From positions 66,473,843 to 66,537,842 of the forward strand of contig CM050448.1 in NCBI GenBank assembly GCA_027563935.2: 64,000 bases of DNA. Direction: 5' to 3'. The notes under the pieces were generated by a model that saw only the letters and a program-made list of their open reading frames with translations, did no database searches and was not told the DNA's origin. Positions 54,129 through 64,000 of this stretch are shown here, piece by piece (positions within the stretch are counted from its first letter, which is position 1; every line of letters starts with the position of its first letter). The DNA is from Costus lasius. Its lineage: Eukaryota > Streptophyta > Magnoliopsida > Zingiberales > Costaceae. Position numbers and translations under genes: made by a program.

Positions 54129-56500
54129 TTAGTTTGACCGTTCTCTGCTCAGATTTGATCTTGGCTCATCCAGGTAAAAGCTCTCTCTTTCTTCAATCAG
54201 TTCTTCTTGATCGTAATGTTTCAATATTTGGCCATTAACTTTAAATTCTCCTATATCTTCACTCCATATATCCACAGCTCCGTAGGGGTAAGTTTTCTTC
54301 ACCTAAAAAGGTTCAGACCAACGAGACTTGAGTTTACCAGGAAAAAGTCTTAACCTAGAATTAAATAAAAGAACAAAGCCACCTAGTTGGAAATCTTTTC
54401 TAAAAATATGCTGATCATTCCATCTCTTAGTCCTCTCCTTGTAAATTCTTGCATTTTCATAAGCTGAGAGTCTAATTTCATCCAACTCGTTCAATTGTAA
54501 CCTCTATTTTTCACTTGCGTTCTTTAAGTCAAAGTTTAATGCCTTGATTGCCCAGAATGCTTTATGTTCGAGTTCTACAAGTAGATGGCAAGATTTACCA
54601 TAGATTAATTGAAAAGGGGACATACCAATTGGTGTTTTGAAAGCTGTCCGGTATGCCCATAGTGCATCATCAAGTTTGAATGCCCAATCTTTCCTTGTGC
54701 GCGAAACTGTCTTTTCCAAAATCCCTTTGATTTCTCTATTTGATATCTCAACTTGCCCACTTGTTTGAGGATGATAAGGTGTAGCTACTCTATGATTTAC
54801 TCCATACTTTCTGAGTAAAGCTGAGAACTTGTGTTCTATGAAGTGTGAGCCACCATCACTAATTACAACAAGTGATGTTCCAAATCTTGGAAAGATAATT
54901 TTTTGAACAGTTTGACAACAACTCTGGAATCATTGGTTGGTGATGCAATAGCTTCAACCCATTTTGAAACATAATCCACTGCTACAAGAATATATTTGTT
55001 ACCTCCAGAAGACGGGAAGGGTCCCATGAAGTCAATTCCCTAAACATCAAAAATTTCAACCTCAAGAATATTAGACAATGGCATTTCATGTCTTCTGTTA
55101 ATGTTGCCTGTCCTTTGACATCTATCACAAGATAAAATAAAGTTTCTAGCATCTTTGAAAATTGTGGGCCAATAAAATCCTGATTGCAACACTTTAAAGG
55201 CAGTTTTCTCAGCACTGGCATGCCCACCATAAGAAGATCCATGGCATTGAAACAATATATTAGTAACCTCCTCCTCAGGTACACATCTCCTAAAAATACC
55301 ATCTGCACATCTTCGAAATACATAAGGCTCATCCCAAAAATAGTGTTTCACCTCAACCAAGAATTTCTTCCTTCTTTGGTAACTCAAATCAGGGGGAAAA
55401 ACATTGGCTACAAGGTAATTCACAATGTCAGCATACCAAGGGGCTCTGATTTGTTCGATGGTCAATAGTTGTTCTTCAGGGAAGGAGTCATTAATTATAT
55501 CATTTTCCTCAGTGTTTACCATAATCCTTGAGAGATGATCTGCAACAAAATTCTCTGATCCTTTTTTGTCTTTATTTTCCAAATCAAATTCTTGTAAAAG
55601 CAGAATCCATCTGAGCAGACGGGGTTTAGTATCTTTCTTCTGCATTAAGTATCTTACAGCTGCATGATCAGTGTACACTACCACATTTGAGTTAATTAAA
55701 TATGACCTAAATTTATCAAAAGCAAATACTATGGCCAATAATTCCTTTTCAGTGGTATTGTAATTCTTCTGTGTCTCATCTAAAGTTCTGCTAGCATAGT
55801 GAATAACATGAGGTTTCTTATCTTTTCTCTGTCCCAAGATTGCTCCTGCTGCATAATCACTGGCATCACACATGAGCTCAAAGGGCAGGTTCCAATCCGG
55901 GGGCTGAATAATGGGTGCTGAAACCAAAGCTTTCATCAATTCCTGAAAAGTAGATAAACAATTCTCATCAAAAGAAAATTTGACATCCTTACAAAATTAA
56001 TGTGTAAGAGGTCTAGCAAGTTTAGAGAAGTCCTTGATGAATCGCCGGTAGAACCCTGCATGCCCTAGGAAACTTCGGACTTCTTTCACTGTGGTAGGTG
56101 GCTCCAATTTGTCTATCACTTCAACTTTAGCTTTGTCCACTTCAATTCCTCTTTCTGAGATTAAGTGTCCCAAAACTATCCCTTGCTTGACCATGAAATG
56201 GCCTTTTTCCCAATTAAGCACAAGGTTAGTTTCTTCACACCTCTGTAAAACCCGAGATAAGTTAGCCAAACATATATCAAAAGAGGAACCATATACTGAG
56301 AAATCATCCATGAATACATCCATAAAATCTTCAATAAAATCAGAAAAAATAGCCATCATGCATCTTTGGAATGTAGCAGGAGCATTACATAAACCAAAAG
56401 GCATCCTCCTATATTCAAAAGTTCCATAGGGGCAAGTGAAAGTGGTTTTCTTCTTGATCATCGGGGTGTATAGAGATTTGAAAAAAACCAGAATATCCAT
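54129..56500 (-). pseudogene. AthE RT C-terminal half, RNase H and integrase
   Basis: RT shows YRRMPFGLCNAPATFQRCMM and catalytic FMDDF (56301-56321 region), then VLGHLISERGIEVDKAKVEV. A TAA at 55997 precedes RNase H ([49 protein letters not shown]), which removes template RNA. Integrase has the zinc finger ([20 protein letters not shown]), a TAG at 55038 replacing Trp before GIDFMGPFP, then D in ISDGGSHF and E in [12 protein letters not shown], so all three catalytic residues remain. A frameshift near 54905 and stops near 54500 and 54303 follow. The C-terminus ends at 54129. Confidence 0.9.
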
Positions 56501-57848
56501 CTAAAAAGCAAAAGTGAGAGTGGTTTGCCAGTCTTTCAACCATTGGATCAATAAAAGGTAGAGGAAAGTGGTCTTTCCTAGTAGCAGCATTCAGTTTTCT
56601 ATAATCTATACACATGCGCCAACTAGTAACAGTTCTAACAGGAATTAGTTCATTATCTTTGTTTTTCATGACAGTTACCCCTCCTTTCTTAGGAACACAA
56701 TGTACAGGACTCACCCATTTACTATCAGAGATAGGATAGATAATACCTGCATCCAGTAATTTCAGAACTTCCTTTTTTACCACTTCTTTCATGGAGGGGT
56801 TCAGTCTTCTTTGGAAATCTGCATGTGGCTTGTGCTCTTCTTCCATCAAGATCCTATGCATACAAAAAGAAGGATTAATTCCTTTCAAGTCATCAATAGA
56901 ATACCCAATTACCTTTCTGTGAATCCTTAATTCCCTGAGAAGCAACTCTGTTTCCCTTTTTCCCAGCTGTGCATCAACTATAACAGGATAAGTAGAATTA
57001 GGACCAAGAAACTCATAACGAAGGTTATCAGGTAAAGCTTTAAGCTCTATTTTTGGATTTTTTTCCTTTTCATCACAAGTTTTGCAATCTAGAAATTCAT
57101 CAATTTCAGTCTTGGTTTCTTCCTTAAGAACAGAATCAGAATCATAATCAGAAGGTTCAACAAATAAATCATTAAGATCATAAATAACGTCATCTCTGTC
57201 ATGTATACTACAACAATATTCAGAATTTGAAGGATTTTTCATGGCTTCATGCAAGTCATACTCGATCTTTTCACCCCCAATGTTATGTGAAAGCTTACCA
57301 TTTTTTACATCAATGAGTGCACCTGCTATGGCCAAAAATGGTCTACCAAGTATGATGGGGATTTTTGCATCTTCCTCCATCTCAAGGACTACAAAATCTG
57401 CTGGGATGAAATACTCACCTACTTGAACTGGCACATCTTCAAGAGTCCCCACAGGATATTTAACTGAACGATCAGTGAGCTGTAAAGATATTGAAGTCGG
57501 TTTAAGCTCTCCTATGTCCAACCTCCTGCAAACAGATAATGGTATTAGACTCACACTAGCTCCCAAATCACATAAGGCTCGGTCAAAAGCCATGCTACCA
57601 ATAAAACAAGGGATAGAGAAACTACCTGGATCCTTCAACTTAGGTGGCAACTTGTTTTGAATAATAGCACTACATTCCTCAGTTAAAGCCACAGTACCAT
57701 AGTCTTCTATTTTCCTCTTATTAGACAGAATTTCTTTTAAAAATTTAGCGTATGTGGGCATTTGCAATAAAGCTTCAGTAAATGGAATGTTAATGTAAAG
57801 CTTTTTCAAAATATCTAAAAATTTCCCAAATTGTTTGTCTAGTTTTTC
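56415..57848 (-). pseudogene. AthE protease and RT N-terminal half
   Basis: Continuous with gag in frame. LYINIPFTEALLQMPTYAKF leads to retropepsin motif DLGAS (57555-57569), VPVQVGEYFIPADFVVLEME and IPIILGRPFLAIAGALIDV. An acidic linker follows, then RT: RRLNPSMKEVVKKEVLKLLD, PVHCVPKKGG, MCIDYRKLNAATRKDHFPLP, CFLDGYSGFFQI. A frameshift near 56450 moves the RT to the next frame (56500 onward). A full-length 464-codon stretch without stops makes this the best-preserved coding sequence in the window. Confidence 0.92.
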
Positions 57849-58910
57849 CTATACTAACTTTTGAGGAAAAGGTATACGTGGCTTATATGGTGTAGATGAA
57901 TTAGGTTTAGAAATATCTTTCTGACTGAGCATATTACCTCTTGGTTCATCACCCTTATGAGGTGATAAACTGTTTTGGGATTGCTCATGTTCATAAGATT
58001 CTTCTAACCCTACTTCTTGGTCATGTTCATTATTAAGCCTTTTTCTATTGTTTTCAATTCTCTCTTTTGGCTCCTCCAATTTCTTACCACTTCTAGTGAC
58101 AACAACACTGCAGTGTTCATTAGGTATCTGATTTTCTATGAAGTTCTTATGGGCAGTTAAAGATTCTACTTGAAAGGCCAGTTGACTAACCATTCCTTTG
58201 AGATCATCAATTTCTTTGTTTTGATTAGCCCAAAACTTGTCAAGCAAAGATTCTACACAAAAAGAATTTACCTCTTCCGTTGGAGTTTGCAATTCCTCAC
58301 TTTCATTCTTACCATGATGATGACCATGTAACCTTCTTTCTTCAGGATCCCATTGGTTATGATTCAAGGACATTTCTTCAAATAGTGCAAAAGCATCATC
58401 CACGGTTTTACTCATAATAGCTCCCCCTGCAGAAGTATCAACAATTAGGCGGGTATCATAAAGTAAACCATAATAAAACGTATGAATTAAAGTCCAATTT
58501 TCAAGGCTATGGTGCGGGCACTTCCGTAGTAAATCATTGAACCACTCCCAAGCCTTGTTAAATAATTCTCCATTTTTCTGTGCAAAGTTCATGATTTGAT
58601 TTCTCAATTGGATGGTTTTACTTGGTGGAAAGTACTTCGTCAGGAAAGCATTTGACAGTTGTTCCCATGTAGTAAATGCATCATCAGAAACTCCATAAAT
58701 CTTAATGGTATCACAATATTCAAGAAAAAGATGTAAGTGTTGATAGGGATCTTCAATTGGATCTCCTCCAAATTGATTCTGCTGGATCATGGTCAAGAGG
58801 GCAGGATTAATCTCGAAACTATCGGCTTCAATGCTGGGTTTGATAATGCTAGAGTGTATTTCTGGTGACCTGGGGACAACATAGTCCCTAAGTAATCTCT
58901 ATCCTGCCAT
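57849..58910 (-). pseudogene. AthE gag
   Basis: ATG at 58910 reads MAG then an in-frame TAG, then RLLRDYVVPRSPEIHSSI, the Athila Gag start. The capsid part (MIQQNQFGGDPIEDPYQHLH, TWEQLSNAFLTKYFPPSKTI, RLIVDTSAGGAIMSKTVDDA) is complete. No CCHC knuckle is found where AthA has one. The region after it has coiled-coil-like sequence (WANQNKEIDDLKGMVSQLAF) and a polar tail. A TAG at 57849 separates it from protease in the same frame; whether it is readthrough or mutation is unknown. Confidence 0.88.
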
Positions 58911-59049
58911 TGGAATTAAATTTCCTGTATAGTCTAAGGCAGACAGATTAAGTAACTCAAGCAAACAGAGAAGAGCAAAAAGATAAAACATAAAATAAGT
59001 CTAGTCTAGCAATACTCTCAATATCTTCAATATTGACAAAACTAAGGTC

Positions 59050-59067
59050 TCCCCGGCAACGGCGCCC
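59050..59067 (-). other. AthE primer-binding site, tRNA-Asp
   Basis: TCCCCGGCAACGGCGCCC on the plus strand, one mismatch to the tRNA-Asp 3' end, six bases from the LTR. Bases 58911-59049 are the short 5' UTR. Confidence 0.9.
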
Positions 59068-59073
59068 AAAACT

Positions 59074-59395
59074 TGATGTGATCCGAAGGATACACTTTTA
59101 AATACAAGCAGGTAGACTCGTTTCAGGTGTCGCGGCCAAAGGTATTGGCGTACAGGGCTATTGTCACTCCCTGGCACGGCTCCAAAAACTTGTTGTCCCT
59201 AACTTGTAGTGTCCGCAAGTGCACGGATACTCGAAGTAATAAAGTAAATATCGATCCCCAGAGAGACCTATGCTGTCAAGTACCAAATAATTAATTTCTT
59301 CCTATCTAGGCAATCGAAAAAGAGGAAGGCAAGCAGAGAGCGAAAACACGCGGGAGAATAATGTCAGAGAGAAATTGGGACTAGGGTTTCATTCT
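59074..59395 (-). repeat. AthE 5' LTR fragment
   Basis: Matches the first 320 bases of 50838-52746 and then stops abruptly at TTTCATTCTCT, where GypI sequence follows. The hairpin and palindrome arrays are lost from this copy. Confidence 0.9.
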
Positions 59396-60477
59396 CTGAA
59401 GAGCATTTAAGATATGTATTAGAAATAATGAGGGAGAATAAGTTGTTTGCCAAATTAAGTAAATGCGAGTTTTGGTTAAAGACAATCAATTTTCTTGGTC
59501 ATGTCATTTCAGGATAAGGGATATCAGTTGATCCTGAAAAGATAGAAGTAGTGGTCAAGTGGGAAAGACCAACCACTATACTAGAGATGAGAAGTTTCTT
59601 GGGTATGGCAGGTTACTATCGAAGATTTGTAGAAAGTTTTTTACAAATTGCAAGTCCTCTCACTAAATTGATTAGAAAGAGTATACAGTTTGTTTGGAGT
59701 GATGCATGTGAAGAAAGTTTCCAAGAGTTAAAAAGAAGACTAACTAGTGCACCAATCCTCATTATTCCTAAAGGTAATGATGGATTTGTAGTTTATATTG
59801 ATGCTTCAAAAAAAGGGCTTAGTTGTGTATTGATGCAGAATGGCCAGGTAATTGCTTATGCTTCTAGGCAACTGAAAATTTATGAGCAAAATTATCCAAC
59901 ATGTGACTTGGAGTTAGCTGCTATTATTTTTGTATTAAAAATATGGAGACATTATTTGTATGGCTAGACATTTGAAATATACACTGATCATAAAAGCTTG
60001 AAATACATCTCCACTCAAAAAGAATTGAATATGAGGCAAAGGAGATAGATAGAGTTATTAAAGGACTATGATTGTACTATTTATTACCAATCTGGTAAAG
60101 CTAATGTGGTAGCTGATGCTCTGAGTAGAAAGTCTTCAAACTTGGTGGCAACCTTGATGGTAAAGCAGTGGGAACTATTTGAAGAATTTTGTGGTTTGAA
60201 TATCAAGATGCTCACACAAAAGCCAAAAATGCTACTTGCCTCTCTCAAAGTCCAATATGATTTTCTTCAATAGATAAAGGAAGAACAACTTCAAGATGTA
60301 CAACTAAAGAGCTTGAGAGAGAAAGTTAGAAAAGGTTGGGGACAAAATTTTCATATTAGAAATGATGGCATATTGCTGTTTAGGGATAGGGTTTGTATCC
60401 CAAGTGGTTTAGAAAGTAAGGGGAATATTTTGCAAGAGGGACATAAGTCCAAGTACTCCATACACCCAGGTAGGAGT
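59396..60477 (+). pseudogene. GypI: Ty3/gypsy RT-RNase H fragment
   Basis: One frame with stops near 59515, 59965, 60046 and 60270. It starts in RT after the active site ([38 protein letters not shown]). RNase H has its acidic residues ([42 protein letters not shown]), then GKANVVADALSRKS. It ends in the integrase zinc finger (EGHKSKYSIHPG), where the AthD2 LTR begins. It is a Ty3/gypsy element of a different lineage from Athila. Both ends are broken; I see no LTR of its own. Confidence 0.88.
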
Positions 60478-61947
60478 TGATGCGTTACATTTACATTGCA
60501 TTTTTGTCTATATTTTAGATCATATTTTGGGCTTAATATAGTGATTTTATGCAAATTTTAATGTTTTTACTTCACTTGGCATAGAATCTTCACTTTTCTT
60601 GGTTTTTATGAAAATGTAGGTAAAAAGGCTCAAAAATGATAGATTTCATGAGTTTTTAAGCCATATCATGATTCCCGAGGAGATTACGAACTTACACGTC
60701 AAATTTGGAGTAAAAATGGTAAAAAAATTCAACTTTCACGGCCTTGGCCGTAATTCTGAGTCAGCCATAATTTCGCGTTCGAGCGAAAGGCAAGAAACGA
60801 CTAAGTATGGAAATGAACATAAACTTTCACAGGTGAGCCGTGAATCCATCACGGTCCGTGAAACTTTCTGTGTACACACAAAAGGATTTACGGCCTTAGC
60901 TGTAAACGTATTACAGGCCGTGAAAATGTCCGCTCGTCGGGTTTTCTCACTTGATTTGACTCCAAATTGAACCAGAATTGAACCAAACCTTGCAGAAACC
61001 TTCCTAGATGGGTTCTATGCTGATCAAACTATAAAATGAAGGGTTTTGGAGGGTTTTCGGGGTGTTCTACACATGAAAACGAATGGAGGTAGCAGCAACG
61101 GCGAAAATGAATTCTAGGGTAGAATTCGATCAGGAAAGCCGCGCAAAGGAAGAATTGGATGCTTCATCTTCATCTCCACATCGAGGGAAAGCCTTTCTAG
61201 TATCTTGTCTAGAGATTTCCTGTAATCTTCTAGGCTTTTCATGCAATTTTCATCGATGAACATGCTGTTTGCTTTGAACATGAATGTGTAAACCTTATTT
61301 CAGGATTTGGGAAGTAGCCCGTTGATTGATTTATGAATTACATCTTTTGCATGAATCTTTGTTAAGAATATTATTAAGTTGATTTGATTTAAATTGAGTT
61401 TATTTCGTAATTTACTCTGATCAAGTAAATTTACATCTTAGACGTTGTGAGAAGGACCGGGAGGTGAATCGCAACGTCGGAACTATTCTAATCAAACCTA
61501 CGAATCTGATCACGGGAGTAGTTCGGATTCGTTTGAAGGATTCACATGGTTTTTCATAGAACTTAATGGGTCTAATTACGTTAACTGTCACGAGAGTAGG
61601 GAGTTAACATAGTTAGATACCAGATTACGCTTCGGGAGGAGGTAATCTGTACCATAGGAAAAATCCCTTTCAACAATATAATTTTCTGTTCAAAGAATTT
61701 ATTTTTATTAAATTCATATTTGTCAGCTTGCTGAAACCCCGAATCCTGAATTTATCCAAATTGATTTACCAAAACGCTATCTCTGTTTCTTTTATTTTTA
61801 CTTAGAAGTTTCTAAACAAAACAAAAACCACATATTCGATTCGTCTAGATATAGATCGACCGTGTAATCGGTACTTGACCACCAGATCCTCGTTGGGAAT
61901 GATATCTTTATTACTTCGATAAATCCGTGCACTTGCGGAGCGTATCA
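60478..61947 (+). repeat. AthD2 5' LTR
   Basis: 1470 bp, starting TGATGCGTTACATT and ending GGAGCGTATCA. Aligns with AthD 45069-46547 reversed. It contains ACGG/CCGT palindromes mostly with CACGG flanks (about 60735-60935) and the four-hairpin array. Confidence 0.9.
61441..61649 (+). other. Four-hairpin GNRA array in AthD2 LTR
   Basis: Ha 61441-61478: GACGTTG/CAACGTC with apical ACC-GGGA-GGT. Hb 61501-61531: CGAATCTGA/TCGGATTCG (one T-G), bulged C, apical stem, loop GGGA. Hc 61580-61608: GTTAACT/AGTTAAC, bulged C, apical stem, loop GAGA. Hd 61621-61649: CAGATTAC/GTAATCTG, bulged G, CTTC-GGGA-GGAG. All four loops fit GNRA. The position in the LTR matches the five-hairpin arrays of the other families. 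Confidence 0.8.
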
Positions 61948-61953
61948 AGTTTT

Positions 61954-61971
61954 TGGCACCGTTGCCGGGGA
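61954..61971 (+). other. AthD2 primer-binding site, tRNA-Asp
   Basis: TGGCACCGTTGCCGGGGA, one mismatch to the tRNA-Asp complement, six bases after the LTR. A T-rich 5' UTR follows to 62218. Confidence 0.88.
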
Positions 61972-62218
61972 TCAGGCTAGTCAATATTGATTTAATCGTG
62001 AGATTTATAGACTAGACATTTTTTTAATTTTTTTTTTGTTTTTGTTTTTCTTGTTTTGTTTGTTTTTCAAATTTTTTTTAGTTAGTTTATTTTATTTTTC
62101 TCTTTTTGGATGAACACTTTGTATAAACAGGAGAACTCATAAATCATTGGACTAGATATTTTAAGCTTTGTTTTGCATTCCTGTTTTACATTTTGTATTT
62201 TTGAGTTTTATTGCAAAT

Positions 62219-63564
62219 ATGATGTTTAACCAATGTCAATGGTCGAATCAGAGATATGTGCCACCGACAATGACAAGAGATTATGGCACGGATGTATCAG
62301 AATCACTTTTAGAAAAGGTAAATTCTTTTATTCAACTTACTGATTATTTGAGCATGCAATGTTATAAATTGAAATATGTTATTTGCGATATTTGTGGATT
62401 TCATGGCATGATTTTACTGAATGTCAATTAGGAATTCCTCCATGCCTTAACTCTTGCCCTTGTATCTATAATCCAAGTTGGGAGAACCATGAAAATTTAT
62501 TTTATCAGAACAACCCAACATTTATTCCACAATCAGACTCTAGTCAACTTCAAGAATCCAACTTAGAAGCCATGCTTGAAAATACTATAGCTGCTATGAA
62601 AAAACAAAATGAGGAATTTATAAGTATGATTTATGGCACTGATAAAAATGACATAGAGGAAGGAATCCAGGATGAATCTGAGAATTTTGTAGAGTTGGAA
62701 CAATCATTAGTCATGACTCCAGTCACGGATTATGATTTACCTTCTTCAAATTCTGATGATTTTGAAAATTTTAAATATCCCATTAACCCTTCCTCAGCAC
62801 TTTACTAGCTATCTAGTCCCCTCTCACATAATGTAGTGTCTTGCAACACAAATACTTGGGACATATTTGAAGAAAAATGTGAACTTTTGGAGTCTTGTGA
62901 ATAGAAAGATGATGAATTTAAGGATCCTCAAATAAGAACTAGCGAGATAGATGAGGGTGAATTTGATAGTGTTAGGATGAGATACTCCATTGAAGAGAAA
63001 CAAATTGAGGAAAAAGATGAGAAAGAGAATCCTAAGCATATTACACCACCACTACCATGTGAACCATCAATTCCTTTTCTTGAGAGAAATCCATAAGAAA
63101 TTTGCATGATAGATGATGAAGGAGATGATATTGAGGATAATGATGATGAGATGATTGCAATATCATTTGATTCAAATCCAACCACAGGTACCCAAAAGTT
63201 GATAACACATGACATTCTTGATCACATTGACATTGAGGTAAGAGAAAAATCCAATGAAAAATTTGAAAACTTCTTATCAATCCAAGGTATGAAATTTTTT
63301 ATTTTAATTCTAATCTTCTTCCAATTGCTGATATAAATCTAAAGGAAAAAATGCATGATTTTACACTTGGATAAATATAGAAAAATTATTGATTATTCTT
63401 TGCATGAATTTAACTTTTGTTTTTGTATGCATGTACTGGACACTATGCCATGGATCCACCTATTTCACTGGATGTATACTTTGATGGGCACACTCTTGAG
63501 ATGGAGGAAAAGCAGAAGATTATATGCTCTCTACTATAGCACAGATTCACCAACTCGACCATGA
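62219..63564 (+). pseudogene. AthD2 acidic ORF with CCHC knuckle and basic C-terminus
   Basis: ATG 62219 opens MMFNQCQWSNQRYVPPTMTR. The knuckle at 62384-62424 would be C-DI-C-x4-H-DFTE-C but is one base short, so the frame shifts there. Then LPCLNS-type Cys-rich linker, NPSWENHENLFYQNNPTFIP, a coiled-coil-like part (LEAMLENTIAAMKKQNEEFI) and an acidic region with several stops. The end (63355-63564) has KYRKIIDYSLHEFNF, a Trp-rich hydrophobic stretch, RWRKSRRLYALYYSTDSP and a stop, matching the AthC C-terminus in plan and partly in sequence. Confidence 0.7.
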
Positions 63565-63598
63565 CATGAAGCATTGATGAAGCTAATGACCTTAAACA

Positions 63599-63623
63599 AG
63601 CGCTTTTTGGGAGGCAACCCAAA
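63599..63623 (+). other. Post-coding hairpin (AthD2)
   Basis: GCGCTTTTTGGGAGGCAACC begins it; stem TTTGGG/CCCAAA, as in AthD. It lies about 35 bases after the ORF stop. Confidence 0.75.
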
Positions 63624-63815
63624 GGTTTTTGAGTTTTATTCACTTTAGTATTTTCAATCTTAGTTTTTTGTTTTCTTAAAATTTTTAGAGATTTTTAACA
63701 GCATGATTTGATGAACTTTTATATATGAAAAGTCTTCTAAATCTGTTGTTTTACGTGCAGGAATATTTTGGAAATTTTCTGGAAACTATTTCGTGAAGAA
63801 TAGAGGGTTTACGCG

Positions 63816-64000
63816 AGGTTCACGGTCGCAACCGTGAGTTACTCACGGGCCGTGAATTCTGCGGCTGAAGAAAATGCGAGAAGGTCAAAGTTTACAGAAA
63901 CTTTCATGGTCACGGTCGTGAATCCATCACGGACCGTGAAGTTTCATTTTGCAAAAGGATCTAAGTCACAGAAATATTCACGGCCACAGCTGTGAACGGC
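63816..64000 (+). repeat. CACGG palindrome array in AthD2 UTR
   Basis: TTCACGGTCGCAACCGTGAG, CACGGGCCGTGAA, CACGGTCGTGAA, CACGGACCGTGAA and a partial copy at the window end. These have CACGG flanks, as in the AthD and AthD2 LTRs, not the TACGG flanks of AthA, B, C and E. Bases 63624-63815 are featureless UTR. Confidence 0.75.

Larger units (their letters stand above)
50838..59395 (-). mobile_element. AthE: Athila element with gag-PR-RT-RH-INT, 5' LTR truncated
   Basis: Minus strand: 3' LTR 50838-52746, UTR, pol and gag (54129-58910), PBS, and the first 322 bases of the 5' LTR before a breakpoint at 59395. It is in the same LTR family as AthA and inserted into AthD RT. No env-like ORF lies between pol and the 3' LTR, unlike AthA. 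This is the only element here with all enzyme domains, though stops and frameshifts disable it. Confidence 0.88.
60478..64000 (+). mobile_element. AthD2: non-autonomous AthD relative, right part outside window
   Basis: LTR 60478-61947, tRNA-Asp PBS, acidic ORF with a CCHC knuckle, post-coding hairpin and palindrome-bearing UTR. No capsid, protease, RT or integrase between PBS and hairpin. The element runs past base 64000, so the 3' LTR and target duplication (left candidate GGAGT, 60473-60477) cannot be checked. Confidence 0.85.

Overview
The window is plant nuclear DNA, almost certainly from a flowering plant, and consists almost entirely of nested LTR retrotransposons. I found no convincing host gene, no rRNA or tRNA gene and no CRISPR array. 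The plant assignment rests on primer-binding sites matching plant tRNA-Asp (TGGCGCCGTTGCCGGGGA type) and initiator tRNA-Met, on gag, protease, reverse transcriptase and integrase remnants of Athila-type Ty3/gypsy and of Ty1/copia elements, and on an Athila ORF1 (env-like) remnant. I cannot name the species.

Layout (names are mine). 1-18957: AthA (+), an Athila element with gag, protease and env-like ORF but no RT or integrase; a copia element, Cop1 (1821-11077), sits inside its gag. 18958-21956: CopG (-), a copia 5' LTR plus leader into which AthA inserted. 21957 to about 25.17 kb: GypF (+), RNase H, integrase and 3' LTR of a Ty3/gypsy element into which CopG inserted. The left third is therefore a four-level nest. 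25355-36064: AthB (-), a non-autonomous element with TSD ACCTT, an internal inversion and a copia solo LTR (CopH, TSD GAAAG). 36868-45015: AthC (-), a complete non-autonomous element with a near-perfect TSD. 45069-50837: AthD (-), 3' LTR and decayed pol. 50838-59395: AthE (-), gag-PR-RT-RH-INT with a truncated 5' LTR. 59396-60477: GypI (+), an RT-RNase H fragment. 60478-64000: AthD2 (+), a non-autonomous relative of AthD running off the window. About 1.3 kb (25172-25354, 36065-36867, 45016-45068) may be older non-LTR DNA.

The most interesting signal is non-coding. The LTRs of AthA, AthB, AthC and AthE each carry a tandem array of five imperfect hairpins. Each hairpin has a bulged G, a 3-bp apical stem and usually a GAAA (GNRA) loop. 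Lower stems differ completely between hairpins yet each is self-complementary, and between families both arms change together. AthD and AthD2 LTRs carry four hairpins of the same design with GGGA or GAGA loops and unrelated primary sequence. Other candidate paired elements are a hairpin at the end of the coding region (stem around loop AGGCAA), twin hairpins in the 3' UTR whose arms covary, a covarying long palindrome in the LTR, and a ~72-bp array of ACGGC palindromes in the LTR and again in the internal UTR.

AthB, AthC and AthD2 lack capsid, protease, RT and integrase. Each encodes one acidic protein with a Gag-like CCHC knuckle, a coiled-coil-like stretch and a hydrophobic plus basic C-terminus. 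My inference is that the shared hairpins are cis-signals (packaging, dimerisation, export or translation) by which autonomous AthE-like elements could mobilise non-autonomous relatives. Everything here is read by eye; no search or folding program was run.
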